Shown: positions 51,502 to 61,925 of the stretch, piece after piece
Position numbering within the stretch: position 1 is the stretch's first letter
How the letters are laid out: each line of letters starts with the position of its first letter
Source of the DNA: Lucinisca nassula
Lineage: Eukaryota; Mollusca; Bivalvia; Lucinida; Lucinidae
Length of the DNA stretch: 64,000 nt
Direction of reading: 5' to 3'
Assembly (NCBI GenBank): GCA_963580285.1
Contig: OY757026.1
Span: forward strand, 61,257,396-61,321,395
Notes under the pieces: model-generated
Databases searched by the model: none
Seen by the model: the letters and a program-made list of their open reading frames with translations, nothing else
Told to the model about the DNA's origin: nothing
Position numbers and translations under genes: made by a program

Positions 51502-51642
51502 CTGAAAAGACATGAAAAATTTACCCTGAAAATTTTTGTAAAATTTCTTAAATTTACTATTCCTACAAACTCTAAAGCTGCTTCAAAGTGTCTAACATCT
51601 GCAACCGCTGCCTGGACTGTTTCAAAATTAAATTGTTGAGTT

Positions 51643-51760
51643 TTAACCCATTTTGTACTGGAAACCCAAAAAGGGTTAATTAATTGGCAAACAGTGCAGG
51701 CCCACATCAGACGCTGCTTTATGTAAGAAGGAAGATTCCATTTGGTACAAAAAGGGTTAA
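51643..51760. mobile_element. TTAA MITE family C, internally deleted (118 bp)
   Basis: TTAA flanks; left ttaacccattttgtactgga, right tttggtacaaaaagggttaa. Only the left hairpin arm remains (gcaggcccacatcagacgct). Confidence 0.7.
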
Positions 51761-51959
51761 CTCTTCAAGCACCACAGAAAATTTTAAAGCAGATGGCAAT
51801 ATATTTTTTTTCTTAATTATTTTTCACAGGAAACAATGCTTGACATTTCATGTGAAACATCTGCATTTACAATTAAAGTGAAACCATTTTTTTGAAACAT
51901 CTGCATTTACAAGTAAAGTGAAACCATTTTTTTTTTTTTACTATGAAAAATATTTAAAA

Positions 51960-52672
51960 AAACAAGAATTCCGCCGACGGCTATGTCGCGCCTATGGGGG
52001 CGCAAGTCACCCAACCATGATATGTAGGTAGTCAAGGTCAAACAAAGATGCTTGCATAAAAGTTTCCATTCTTAAATGGATGCTTGCATTTAAGTTGCCA
52101 TCCATAGATACAAGTTTGTACCAAGTATCATTAATAAAGCTCTTATAGTTCTTGAGAAATAAACTTGACCATTAGGGTGAACGCTAGGGTGGTCGCAATA
52201 TTTTACAAAGTCAGTGAACCATGAAATAAAGGTCAAGGTCAAATATGGATGCTTGCATTTAAGTTACCATACCAAGATACAAATTTGTACCAAGTATCAT
52301 TAATGAAGCTCTTATAGTTCTTGAGAAATAAACTTGACCATTTGGGTGAACGCTAGGGTGGTCGCAATATTTTACAAAGTCAGTGAACCATGAAATGTAG
52401 GTCAAGGTCAAATATGGATGCTTGCATGTAAGTTGTCATCCCCAGACACAAGTTTGTACCAAGTATCATTAATGAAGCTCTTATAGTTCTTGAGAAATAA
52501 ATTTGACCATTAGGGTGACGCAAGGGTGGTCGCAAATGTTGACGCCTTGACGAACAGATGAACAGACGATCGAACGGATGGACGAATGAATGGACGATCG
52601 AACAGACGAACGAATGGATGGAAAACCGGGCGCCTGAATTGCGCATGCTAATAGCAGGCGCGACAAAAATCA
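51960..52672. mobile_element. Element with three about 180-bp units and ggcgcgac ends
   Basis: Starts aagaattccgccgacggcta + tgtcgcgcc, ends ataatagcaggcgcgac-like (gctaatagcaggcgcgacaa). Units share accaagtatcattaatgaag, cttatagttcttgagaaata and gggtggtcgcaatattttac, plus tcaaggtcaaatatggatgc. An (gacgaacagat)n-like end precedes the terminus. Confidence 0.7.
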
Positions 52673-52924
52673 GATTGTCATATGCTCTAGGATTTTGTGA
52701 AGCAATTCAAGGGTTAAATTCAGAGACTATTCCTGTAAATAAAAAGCTGTTTAAAAATTCTCTGACACATGCAACAATACTGGATAATTTTAGAATGCAT
52801 TGAGAGTTTTGAAAGTCTGCAAAAAAATTTTATGTCTGCAATTAAACATTCTGCAGAATTTTAAGCTACTGGTATTTGTTAATTTCTTTTCGTTTACCCA
52901 TAATGTCTCATGTCTCATAACAGT

Positions 52925-52985
52925 GATATAGGCAACAGTGTAGATCCTGATCAGATTCTGATCAGGATCTACACCTGTTTGCTAA
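52925..52985. repeat. Shared hairpin, minimal form
   Basis: caacagtgtagatcctgatc + aga, then ttctgatcaggatctacacc + tgttt: the two arms abut with almost no loop. Confidence 0.6.
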
Positions 52986-53125
52986 ATCATGATCAGGATG
53001 AACACCTGGAATTTTCGTAACTATGACGACAAATAGAACAAACCAGAAACCCCTATTAAAACTTAGAAATGGACCTTTCCAAAGTTATTGAATGGAAGAG
53101 TCCATGTGACATAATTTAAATGGGT

Positions 53126-53335
53126 TAATCCTTATCCTGCTGAATAAATTAATTTAGCCACACCCATTTCTGATTAACAACCAATCAAATTACCTATTAA
53201 ATGTATTTGTTCAATTCAAAAAATGCATGACAGTGTAGATCCTGATCAGATGGCTTTTAGAAGCCAACTGGTCTGGGTCTATACTGTTTGCAAGGCAAAG
53301 GTTGTCGTGTTCAGCAGGATACTGAGAGTTATAAC
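53126..53335. mobile_element. TTAA MITE family A
   Basis: Left gttaatccttatcctgctga; hairpin gatcagatggcttttagaag / ccaactggtctgggtctata; right gtgttcagcaggata, then degenerate. Confidence 0.65.
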
Positions 53336-53689
53336 ACAGACATGTATATAAGTTCAAAGTCCAAGATATAACAAGAAAAACGCCAAATGGCATTGTGGAC
53401 AGGTTTTTCAGGGTTAACCAAAAGGTAAACCGGAATGCGGCCGTCCGCCCGCACGGACATCGCTATTCTAAAGGACAGAATTTTTCCTTGATAAAAACCC
53501 GTCCAAAAATTAAAGAAAGTGGGTACGCTATTGATCATTATATGCATGATGACTGTCTTCACCATAGTTCCAAATAAAGAGGAGTAAAACGGAAAATTAT
53601 GGGATTAGTTTCCATAAATCTTGTTAGAAACATGTGTTGTAGGTACTTCTGTTTGAATCAACTCATGGAGGCACCACATATCATCATGT

Positions 53690-54290
53690 TAACAACACCC
53701 CTGTAAATCCCACTTAACTAATATAGAGAAAACTGGAGTTTACATAGAAGATCTTACATAAGTGCTCATGTATTATTGAATTTATTAAACGAGTTGAGGA
53801 AAAAGGATAAAATGCGAGGCTTGCCGAGCATTTTATTCCTTTTCCTCAACGAGTTTAATAAATTCAATAATACATGAGCACGAATGCAAGATTCTATTTA
53901 TCATGTGACATTTAAAGCAAATTTTATTCAAAAATGTCAATGGTCCGCCATTAGTAAACGCGACGTCGTTAAGGACGTCGTATATGTAACGTTCGGGACG
54001 TATCTAGCTAATTTGCATATTTAATCCACTAGTGGATTATCGAAAATATTACATGGCGTTATTACACTCCCAGACGCGACATCATATGATAAATAAGTAT
54101 ACATTATTTTTTCATTTTTACACTCAAGAGCTTGGTTGTGGGTACTTTATAGGACTGCCTTCTAACGAGCACCCCTCAACCTATGCTTGGAGTATAGATA
54201 AGAAAAATATCACAAACTTTCATCAGAGAAATATCCCTTTTTGAGATATAAATACATTTTGTCACATAGATGTGTTATCATAAAATGAAA
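53690..54290. mobile_element. catcacg-type MITE pieces around a 350-bp foldback element
   Basis: 53690-53745 (taaatcccacttaactaata) and 54100-54290 (tgggtactttataggactgc, then agaaaaatatcacaaacttt) are parts of one MITE. Between them lies the foldback element (catgtattattgaatttatt / aataaattcaataatacatg) also seen at 5070. Confidence 0.6.
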
Positions 54291-54339
54291 TATTGTAACT
54301 CCTCTTTATCTAGACTGACTGGGCTGAAAAGGAACTTAC

Positions 54340-54370
54340 CTTAAGATGCTGAAGATCATACTTGGAACTT
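54340..54370 (-). CDS. Trio: Candidate 31-nt microexon of Trio linker
   Basis: On the minus strand a pyrimidine-rich stretch ending TTGTGGCAG is followed by 31 nt and a strong donor, AAG|GTAAGTTCC. Read with one leading base, it gives SSKYDLQHLK and ends in phase 0, as the next exon (51501) requires. It would need a phase-2 exon upstream, which I did not find in the window. The good donor and the phase match support it; the short length keeps it uncertain. Confidence 0.5.
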
Positions 54371-54714
54371 CTGCCACAAGGGCAAAGGTACATAATCACT
54401 TGTAAAGGGAGACTACTGAATGAACCCTCAGAATAATTCTCCATTTGTATTAATTTTGGTAACATATATAACTGATAGATTATACTACTGAATAAACCTC
54501 CTTCACAACCTTTAGTAACATAGATAACAGTAAGTCTAAAGTCTTAATCATTTTTTAAGTTCTTAGAGCATCAGTTTTAAATTTTCCATTTCATACCATC
54601 TACTATATCATGATTTGAATCTTCCATTATTAACATGGTAACAAACTACTGAAAAAGCCTCCACAATAAGCTATGGTAACATTGATAACAGCCACATAAT
54701 TTAAATATAAGTTT
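54371..54714. other. Intron stretch without recognisable features
   Basis: AT-rich sequence upstream of the candidate microexon. I see no further exon with good borders here. Confidence 0.3.
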
Positions 54715-55045
54715 TTATACCCGTTTTTCGAAAAAATTCAGGGTATATTGTTTTTGTACCAGAGTTGAGTGGTCGTCAGTCCGTCTGTCTGTCTGTCTGT
54801 CTGCCCGTCACGTTTCTTGTAAATGGATCTCCTCTGCAACCACTGAAGTTACACTTTTGAAACTTTGCATGTGGATATATAGTACATGGTATGTAGATGG
54901 CAGTGGGCTACTTTTTTGTGACCTTGACCCCAACATGGCCCCAAGGTCAAAGGTAAAAAAGTATGACTTTGCCATATCTTTAGTGTCATTCAAACAAAAA
55001 GCCGGTATTTGCGATGGTATACCATCGACTGCGCGATCTAGTATT
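54715..55045. mobile_element. Dispersed 'tacccg' element, second copy
   Basis: Starts ttatacccgtttttcgaaaa, has a (gtctgtct)n stretch and tgtgaccttgaccccaa, ends gccggtatttgcgatggtat. Near-DR1 motif aggtcaaaggtaa at 54943. Sister of 1962-2265. Confidence 0.6.
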
Positions 55046-55151
55046 AGAATTATAACCAAGTTTGTATGACAGGTAACAACAATCCAGATCCATCCATTCT
55101 TCACAAAACACCAGTATTAATTTTTCTATTGTCATGAACAATTGGTACAAA

Positions 55152-55408
55152 ATTGCCCATCGAGGCTCAGAGAAATATATAGGGCTGCATGTTGGTAAAC
55201 GGCTTAGAAGGTCTAAGCCTGCCCAGGCAAAGTGGTGCAAGTCAGTATGTTCATGCATATAAACCCTAAATGTTTCATTTGGCAGCAGAGCTTGAGATGT
55301 CATTCATCTCAATGTTGGGTAGAAGTCCCACAAAATTGGAAGCAACATCTGCAAAATGACCTAATTAGTGTTGACAGGGATGTTAAACCTCAATTCAAAC
55401 AAACAAAT
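55152..55408 (+). mobile_element. SINE1 copy, sense, internally shortened
   Basis: From aaattgcccatcgaggctca to gatgttaaacctcaattcaa + acaaacaaa; about 30 bp around the agctctgcgtgg block are missing. Confidence 0.7.
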
Positions 55409-55489
55409 GAGCGCCATCAAATGAAAATGTGACTTCTGACATGAGAGCCCAGTGAAGAAAGAAGTTCTAAGTTTGTATCACAGGTAACG

Positions 55490-55702
55490 TTAACCCTTGT
55501 CCTGCTGAATATTCATATATGCCACACCCACTACTGATTATCAGCGAATCAGATTACTTGATGCAAATTATTGCAACAAATTCACAAACTGGATGACAAA
55601 CAATGAAGATCCTGATCAGATGGCTTCTTCAGAAGCCATCTGATCTGGATCTACATTGTTTCAAAGATAAGGCATATCCAGGATTAGCAGGACAAGGGTT
55701 AA
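55490..55702. mobile_element. TTAA MITE family A, full length (213 bp)
   Basis: TTAA flanks; termini ttaacccttgtcctgctga and agcaggacaagggttaa. Perfect hairpin gatggcttcttcagaagcca. The best-preserved family-A copy in the window. Confidence 0.8.
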
Positions 55703-55839
55703 GCCGGATCCAACAATTCTTGATTCTCAACAAGACAACAATACAGCTTAACTTGAGACTTATAACACTGTTATTGGGATCCAAAGCAGAAACAGTGTTT
55801 GTTAAAAAATTGTGTTATATCCCAGCAAAAACTCATATC

Positions 55840-56025
55840 AAGCTGATCGTTAATCAGAGGTGGGCAAAAACCGGAGTACCCGGAGAAAAAACACCTGGCC
55901 TTCCGTTACACATGTGAGACGCCAAGTTTTGCAACGGAATGTCAGGTGGTATTTCTCTGGGTACTCTGGTTTTTTGCCCATCACTGATTAACGATTGGCT
56001 CAATTTTTAATTCTTATTTCCTTTC
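55840..56025. repeat. T1-like foldback fragment
   Basis: taatcagaggtgggcaaaaa, ccggagtacccggagaaaaa and acacctggccttccgttac pair with a second, reverse T1 body piece (gtcaggtggtatttctctgg + gtactct, tttgcccatcactgattaac). Confidence 0.5.
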
Positions 56026-56261
56026 AAGCTTGTTAACTCTGGACATAATTACTGTGTACTAAATCAATGCTTTCACCAAATATGGAACGAAGTTTCCTGA
56101 AAATCCTCTTTAAAGTGCTAACACAGATACCCGACACTTTTGGGCCTTATAAAGTATCACTGAGAATTTTCCGATTGCACAATGTCTTTCCAGATATAGC
56201 CGTATCATGATCATAATTCCGGATAAAGGGAGTGGAGGATATCTTTTCTTATTTGCTGATA

Positions 56262-56330
56262 AAAATCTCTGTTGTTGGTACTTGTTAGAATTGCCTCAAT
56301 GAGGTGATTCTAACAGGTAACCACAACATA
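56262..56330. repeat. Hairpin of catcacg-type MITE, isolated
   Basis: ggtacttgttagaattgcct / aggtgattctaacaggtaac. Confidence 0.5.
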
Positions 56331-56344
56331 AGTTTCTGAACAGG

Positions 56345-57000
56345 GATTAGCCCAAATCTTGCTGAATATTCATTTAAGCCACACCCATTTCTGTCTATCA
56401 ACCAATCAGACTTCTTGATTAAATTTATTGCTACAAATTCATAAACTAAATGCCAAACAGCAAAGATAGGGGTTGTCTGAACAGCAAGACAAGGATTAGT
56501 AAACCCTTATCTTGCTGAACATGACAATTAAAAGGAGAAACTATCCGGAATTGAAACAAGCAGATACCTTTGCAAATAGTGCAGATACCTTTGCAAATAG
56601 TACAGATACCTTTGCAAACAGTGCAGATACCTTTGCAAATAGTGCAGATACCTTTGCAAATAGTGCAGATTATTTTGTAAATAGAGCAGATACCGTTGCA
56701 AACAGTGCAGATACCTTTGTAAATAGTGCAGATACCTTTGCAAACAGTGCAGATACCTTTGCAAATAGTACAGGTACCTTTGCAAACAGTGCATAAACCT
56801 TTGCAAATAGTGCAGATACTTTTTCAAATAGTGTAGATCCAGATCAAATGGCTTCTTCAGAAGCCATTTGATCAGGATCTACACTATTTGTCATGCAGTT
56901 TGTGCACTGACTTTATATACATTACATCCAAGTAATTCAATCGGTTCATAGTTAGAAATGGGTGTGGTTAAATTAATTTATTCAGCAGAATAAGGGTTAA
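56345..57000. mobile_element. Two TTAA family-A MITEs: one without hairpin, one with a minisatellite
   Basis: 56345-56499 has family-A flanks (tgctgaatattcatttaagc, gcaagacaaggattag) but jumps from aaatgccaaacag to caaagatagggg, so the hairpin is missing. 56500-57000 starts aaacccttatcttgctgaac and ends agaataagggttaa, with hairpin gatcaaatggcttcttcaga and the 21-bp array. Confidence 0.7.
56560..56832. repeat. 21-bp minisatellite, 13 copies
   Basis: Unit gcagatacctttgcaaatag + t. It is the hairpin arm of the host MITE (ctttgcaaacagtgtagatc) repeated. 21 is divisible by three, which leaves an open frame of ADTFANS repeats without coding support. Confidence 0.9.
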
Positions 57001-57060
57001 AGAAAATTGTCCCTGTTACTCTAACACACCTGGAGCTAAAGTAAAAAATGGCTATTGAAC

Positions 57061-57610
57061 TTAAAGGTGCATTATTGAGCTACCGGGTCTCAAAATTTTT
57101 TTTCTGGTTTTTATCTTCAATGCATACTCCATTGTCATGTGTACCGTTTTGGAGCCAAATACAGCTTCAGAACTTTGTGAAAATGGTCGTTTTCATTCGT
57201 GTTTACCCTTCGCTCTGAACATGTGTTCGGAATTTCTGTTCTAAAAATAAATTTGTCACCTTACACATACATGGCGACACTATCGTCTCTGAGTGTCGTT
57301 ACTTATTGCATGATATTCAGCATCATATTTTTTTCCGATTCAGGCATGGCCTAAGTAAACAAGGCCAAAAATGAACGTCGGATAACATCATATATGGGGA
57401 TTCTATTTTTGTCACGAACTAAAAATAGATCTAACTAGTGTTCGAAACCTAGTTAGGGAATCCCTCTCAAACTCGTTTACCTGTCATCATAACTGTTCGG
57501 ATTTTTGCATAAAATGCATTCATTTGTACTGTTTTAAAGAAAAATACTGGCTATATGTATTTTATTTTTGGAAGCATTTTTTTCCGGATAGCTCAATAAT
57601 GCACCTTTAA
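57061..57610. mobile_element. TTAA-flanked 550-bp element with 20-bp inverted ends
   Basis: TTAA at 57061-57064 and 57607-57610. Ends aaggtgcattattgagcta and tagctcaataatgcacctt are perfect inverted repeats. No open frame of note. The piggyBac-like target suggests its class. Confidence 0.75.
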
Positions 57611-57764
57611 AGCATCATTCAGGCTTGAAATATCATGTAAACGGCTTGTCCAGCAATTATCCAGTCTTACAGATGACACACATGAAACTAGCAAAAAAAA
57701 ATTTAAAAATAGATCAGCGTATTCACCATATTTGCATTATTTGCTGGCTTCCAGCTTGCACATT

Positions 57765-57850
57765 GTCAATATTGGAAAAACAGGTAACCAGACCCCCCTG
57801 ACCTTTCAAGGTCAGGGGGGTCTGGTTACCTGTTTTCCCAACACTGATAA
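57765..57850. repeat. Near-perfect foldback, arms about 38 bp
   Basis: ggaaaaacaggtaaccagac + cccccctgacctt pairs with aaggtcaggggggtctggtt + acctgttttcc. Almost no mismatch, so it is recent or functional as a hairpin. Confidence 0.75.
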
Positions 57851-58504
57851 CCTTCAGACTAGGAACCAGCAGATAATGCAAATAAGGTGAATGCAACAGC
57901 TGTGGTCCGTGATGTAATATATTCCATTTTCCTCTAGATATGTTTCTTTTTTCCATATATTTCTTTTTCCAGCAAGAATCACAATTAATGCTGAATACAC
58001 AGAATTAACTGTTCCAGAGCTAGCATCAATAACAATAAAACGCAACTTAAAATTTCATTATTATAAAAGACGTTCAGAAAACGTGATTTAAATCGCCATG
58101 TGAAATTCAGCATCAGCCAATGATGGATTGGCTAACCATTTTATTAAAAAAAATAAATAAATTAAAAATGGCTACTGAGATAAAAATCATACATATACTT
58201 ATAACAAGGGCAAAAACAACAAAAAAGAAGCTTTTAGCGATGTTCACAATATTATCCAATCTTGTAATATCCTTCACAATTTCACAGGTACAATAAATAA
58301 GGGCCCAGGCTAATCTTTACACCAAGAGCCAGAGTTATGGTCCATGGTCCCAGGAAACGCTTGGGAATACGTCTTTTTAGGATCCCCAATTTTCTAAATT
58401 GTAAGGTACCTTTTTTTGTCCATTTTTCAATATAGAGTACTAACCGTGTCTTTCGAAAACTTCAGATCGGGAAAAATAATGTGACAGACTTCCCTTACTT
58501 CTCT

Positions 58505-58585
58505 TGTTAGACAGATATCTTGTGGGTACTTGTTAGAATCACCTCAATGAGGCGATTCTAACAAGTACCCACAAGATATATTATA
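58505..58585. repeat. Hairpin of catcacg-type MITE, nearly perfect
   Basis: tatcttgtgggtacttgtta + gaatcacctc pairs with gaggcgattctaacaagtac + ccacaagata. Confidence 0.6.
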
Positions 58586-58684
58586 ATAAAAAATAAGACA
58601 AATTATGTCCCAAAATGGTATGATGTTACTTCACCTAAACCCCAGCTGTGGTATTTGTGTAGTCAGTGAAGTGTACATCAGAAT

Positions 58685-58965
58685 TAATCCCTTGTGTACG
58701 GAAACCCCAAAACGGATACACTGGCAAACATTGTAGGCCCAGATCAGATGCCGCAGATATTATGCAAATATACCCCCAGTGGAATGAACTATTATAAACA
58801 GCGGGGCTGTGACCTTCTGGAGGTCCCCCGCAGTGCGGGGCTTCTAGCAGGGCTGTGAAAAGTGAAAAGTCATGCATTGTCCCCGCTATCCCCATAGGTG
58901 TGTGTGTGTGGGGTGGGGGGGGGGAGGGAGGGGGGGCAGTGGTTACAATGACTGGTGCATAAGTT
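58685..58965. repeat. Partial family B/C MITE and a G-run
   Basis: 58687-58765 has ttaatcccttgtgtacggaa and the left hairpin arm gcccagatcagatgccgcag. 58908-58938 is a run of guanines broken by single a or t, a candidate G-quadruplex on the plus strand. Confidence 0.5.
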
Positions 58966-59077
58966 CCATGGAAACTGCATAATCCAATGTCATCTAGAAA
59001 CAGATCACCATTGGGACTGTTCAAAAGTTTTGGTCTAAAAGACCACTTTTGACTGTTCAAAAGTTCAAAATGTGGTC

Positions 59078-59485
59078 TTAACTCTTATCCCACTGCATAA
59101 ATTAAATTAGCCAAATTTACATTTCATCCTATCAAATTACTGGATGTAATTCTTTCATTCAAATTTGCAAACTGAATGACAAACAGTGTAGATCCTGATC
59201 AGATGGCTTCTTCAGAAGCCATCTGATCTGGATCTACACTGTTTGCAAAGGTAGGGGTCATCATGAACAGCAGGATAAGGGTTAACCGTTATCTTTATGC
59301 TCACAACAACCCCTATCGTTGCAAACAGTATAGATCCAGATCAGATGGCTTCTGAAGAAGCCAGGTGATCAGGATCTACACTGTTTGGCATTCAATTTAT
59401 GAATTTGTAGCAATAAATTACATCAAGTAATTTGATTGGTTGATAGACAGAAATGGGTGTGGCTGAAATGAATATTCAGCAGGAG
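59078..59485. mobile_element. Two TTAA family-A MITEs sharing one TTAA
   Basis: First copy 59078-59285: hairpin gatggcttcttcagaagcca. Second copy 59282-59485: hairpin gatggcttctgaagaagcca. The right TTAA of the first (59282-59285) is the left TTAA of the second. Confidence 0.75.
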
Positions 59486-59744
59486 AATTTCACTGTTTTC
59501 AAACTCATCAAACTTACAAATGCTTCTAAAATGACCGTAAGGAAAATATGAGCAGAAAGTAAGTCAACAAAAAATTATTCATAGTGAGAAAGAAGGGCAA
59601 TATATGTAAATTAATTTGCCTCCTGCTAAAAAATTTATATATTTATCATATAATCTATTATATTCTGTTCTGAAAATGTAAAACAATTTATCATCTCATA
59701 ACTTCAAACGAGAATTATGCCAGGCTTTTAACAAAGTGGTTCAC

Positions 59745-59812
59745 CCAAGATCAGACTGCTCCTGCAGGAGCAGTCTGATCAGGATCTACACTGTTTGCAA
59801 TTCCGTTGGCAT
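59745..59812. repeat. Shared hairpin module (gctcc-loop type)
   Basis: cccaagatcagactgctcct / aggagcagtctgatcaggat + ctacactgtttgc; flank ttgctggagagcatacgaat. Confidence 0.6.
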
Positions 59813-59924
59813 GTTTTTTGACTCCTTGCTGGAGAGCATACGAATTTGCTAAAATTTTAGGAGAACTACAACAAGTCTTCAAGGCGTCCACAGTTTTTTA
59901 TTTATACAGTAGTCCATGTCGGCC

Positions 59925-60110
59925 CCCACCCATTAGGGCTTGAAGAGATAGATGAGCTGCATGATGCTTCCAGGCAGAGCTGAAACCGACCGCACACAGG
60001 TACTGGTAAACTGCTTTGAGGATCTAAGCCTGCCCAGGCAAATGCCCTTTGATATTTATAAACCCTATTGGTTGACAGGGATTTAAAACCTCAACACAAA
60101 CAAACAAAAT
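59925..60110 (+). mobile_element. SINE1 copy, sense, shortened
   Basis: From ggcccccacccattagggct to gatttaaaacctcaacacaa + acaaacaaa; the middle third is deleted after ttggttg. Confidence 0.65.
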
Positions 60111-60839
60111 CCAAAACATTGCTTTGATGAACACTGCCCTGCTTTTACGGATTCAAAACAAATCCACTGAATTCACATAAAACAATTTTTTTTTCCAGAT
60201 TTTCATAAGATTATCCTTTATCCCTCTTTCCTTCTCAGTTACTCGAAAAGCCTCTTTATATTGTCTTTTAAACAGATTCCAGCAAATCCATATATGGTAT
60301 GTAACACTCTCCATTGTGAGCATTTTTTAGCTCCATTTGATCCTGTCATTGGAAACCCAGCGGTCACTTGCAACTGATAAATTAGTAAAGATCGGAACAA
60401 TCTGTGTATTATTACAAGCATATTAATTTGAACGTAAAGATCCAGAAATTGTCTGCTGGTTTCTTGCAGGAGAAAGCTCTGATCAAATGTGTCGAGAAAA
60501 GCTAGATTTTCTCCGGAGCTGTGAAGATGCCTTTTTTGTTACCGTAATCTCAATGACAACTATTTTCAGATCAATATAGACAATGCCATTCTAATTCTCA
60601 AGGAGAATATACATTTACACAAACTGTCTACCCTCTTCATACAAAAATTCGGAGATATTAAAAAAAAATTGTCGTTAATACACCGAGAAACATTTCATGT
60701 GAATCACCGGAGACGATTCTACTAACAAAGACAAATTCCTGAAGGAGCAGTCTGATCAGGGTCTACACAGTTTGCCATGCTGTCTGCACCTTTTGAACTC
60801 TTAGCTGGATTGTGAAACAAATTTGTTAAAATTTTAGGA

Positions 60840-61305
60840 GAATTATAGCAAGTCCTCAGCCAATCAGATTACATGATATTATGTTTTCATTCAAATTCAC
60901 AATGTAGACCCTGATCATATGGCTTCTTCAGAAGCCATCTGATCTGGACTTTTGTTTGTTTGTTTAATTTGAGGTTTAACATCCCCGTCAACACTGTAAA
61001 GGTCATTTTGGAGACGTTGCTTCCAATTTTGTGGGACTTTTACCCAACAATGAGATGAAATAACATCTCAAACCCTGTCACCCAATGAAACCAATAGGGT
61101 TTATACTCACTGATGGTCCGACTCGCACTGCTTTGCCTGGGCAGGCTTCCTCTAAGCGGTTTACCAGTACTCGTGTGCAGTCAGTTTCAGCTCTGCCTGG
61201 AAGCCTCATGCAGCCCATCTATTTCTTCAAGCCCCGATGGGCGGGGGCGTATGATCTGGATCTACACTGTTTGCAAAGGTAGGGGTTGTTGTGAATAAGG
61301 GTTTA
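60840..61305. mobile_element. TTAA MITE family A, host of the SINE1 above
   Basis: Left remnant cagccaatcagattacatga, hairpin arm gatcatatggcttcttcaga + agccatctgatctgga, then the SINE, then aaaggtaggggttgttgtga. The left terminus is lost. Confidence 0.6.
60950..61251 (-). mobile_element. SINE1 copy with target-site duplication, inside a family-A MITE
   Basis: Flanked by tgatctgga at 60940-60948 and 61252-61260. The interrupted MITE continues as tctacactgtttgcaaaggt after the SINE. Body blocks complete. Confidence 0.8.
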
Positions 61306-61339
61306 AGACTTAAATTGACTTGTTCAGCTAACTTTATCA

Positions 61340-61625
61340 AATTCCGATTCTCAGTAATTTCACACAAATGTGCAAAAAAAATTCAAACTCTCCAGTCTGT
61401 CTCTCACAAAAGTACCATGTTCTCAATTCTCAGTTACTTCACACAAATGTACCAAGTTCCAAAAATTAGTGATTTCACACAAGATTTGTATCAAGTTCCA
61501 AAACACAGAGATTTCAAACAAATGTACCATGTCCCCCCCCCCCACCTACACACACACACACACACACACACACATCATTCTCAGTGATTTAATACAAAAT
61601 GTACCCAGTAAGGATTCTCAGCGAT
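61340..61625. repeat. Imperfect tandem repeat and (ca)n
   Basis: About six units of 35-50 bp share ttctcagt.atttcacacaa, atgtacca and gttcc. 61550-61573 is (ca)n. Confidence 0.6.
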
Positions 61626-61627
61626 TT

Positions 61628-61925
61628 TTTTTTTTATTACCCTTTCAAGATTATTTCACTTCTATTCAGCCTGAATTAGGAATCACAGGTTGGTCAAAAC
61701 CAGAGTACCCAGGGAAAAAGCACCAGTTCCAGACCTTCCATTCAAGAACTTTGTAACTTAGCATCTAGCAGGGCTCAAACCTATATCAGTTTTCAAAAAC
61801 TGTCACCTGCGACATCACTTCATGTAAAATCACTACTACAGGCCTCTGTGGCCTAGTGGTTAAGAGCGCTGACTCTTGATCATTAGGTCTCTCACCGCTG
61901 TGGTTCGAGCCTCGTGTGAGGCATG
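61628..61925. mobile_element. T1 SINE pieces, body (reverse) and head (forward)
   Basis: 61628-61755 is a reverse T1 body (accctttcaagattatttca, aaccagagtacccagggaaa). 61840-61925 is a forward T1 head (ggcctctgtggcctagtggt + taagagcgctgac, B box gtggttcgagcc). Confidence 0.65.

Noticed and set aside
53395..53577. 60-residue open frame near 53.4 kb
   Set aside because: No splice signals or similarity; the minus strand is also open and no better.
58635..59060. 141-residue open frame, proline-rich
   Set aside because: The proline/histidine run is the reverse of a G-rich and (tg)n stretch, and the rest covers a MITE fragment.
60239..60540. About 100-residue minus-strand open frame (LAFLDTFDQSFLLQETSRQF ...)
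   Set aside because: Not recognised as any Trio segment, no convincing acceptor, ends in a stop beside a weak GTAACT donor. Possibly an old pseudogene.
61841..61920. tRNA-like ggcctctgtggcctagtggt
   Set aside because: SINE T1 head; the same sequence occurs at 32458 and in reverse near 1500 with SINE bodies.
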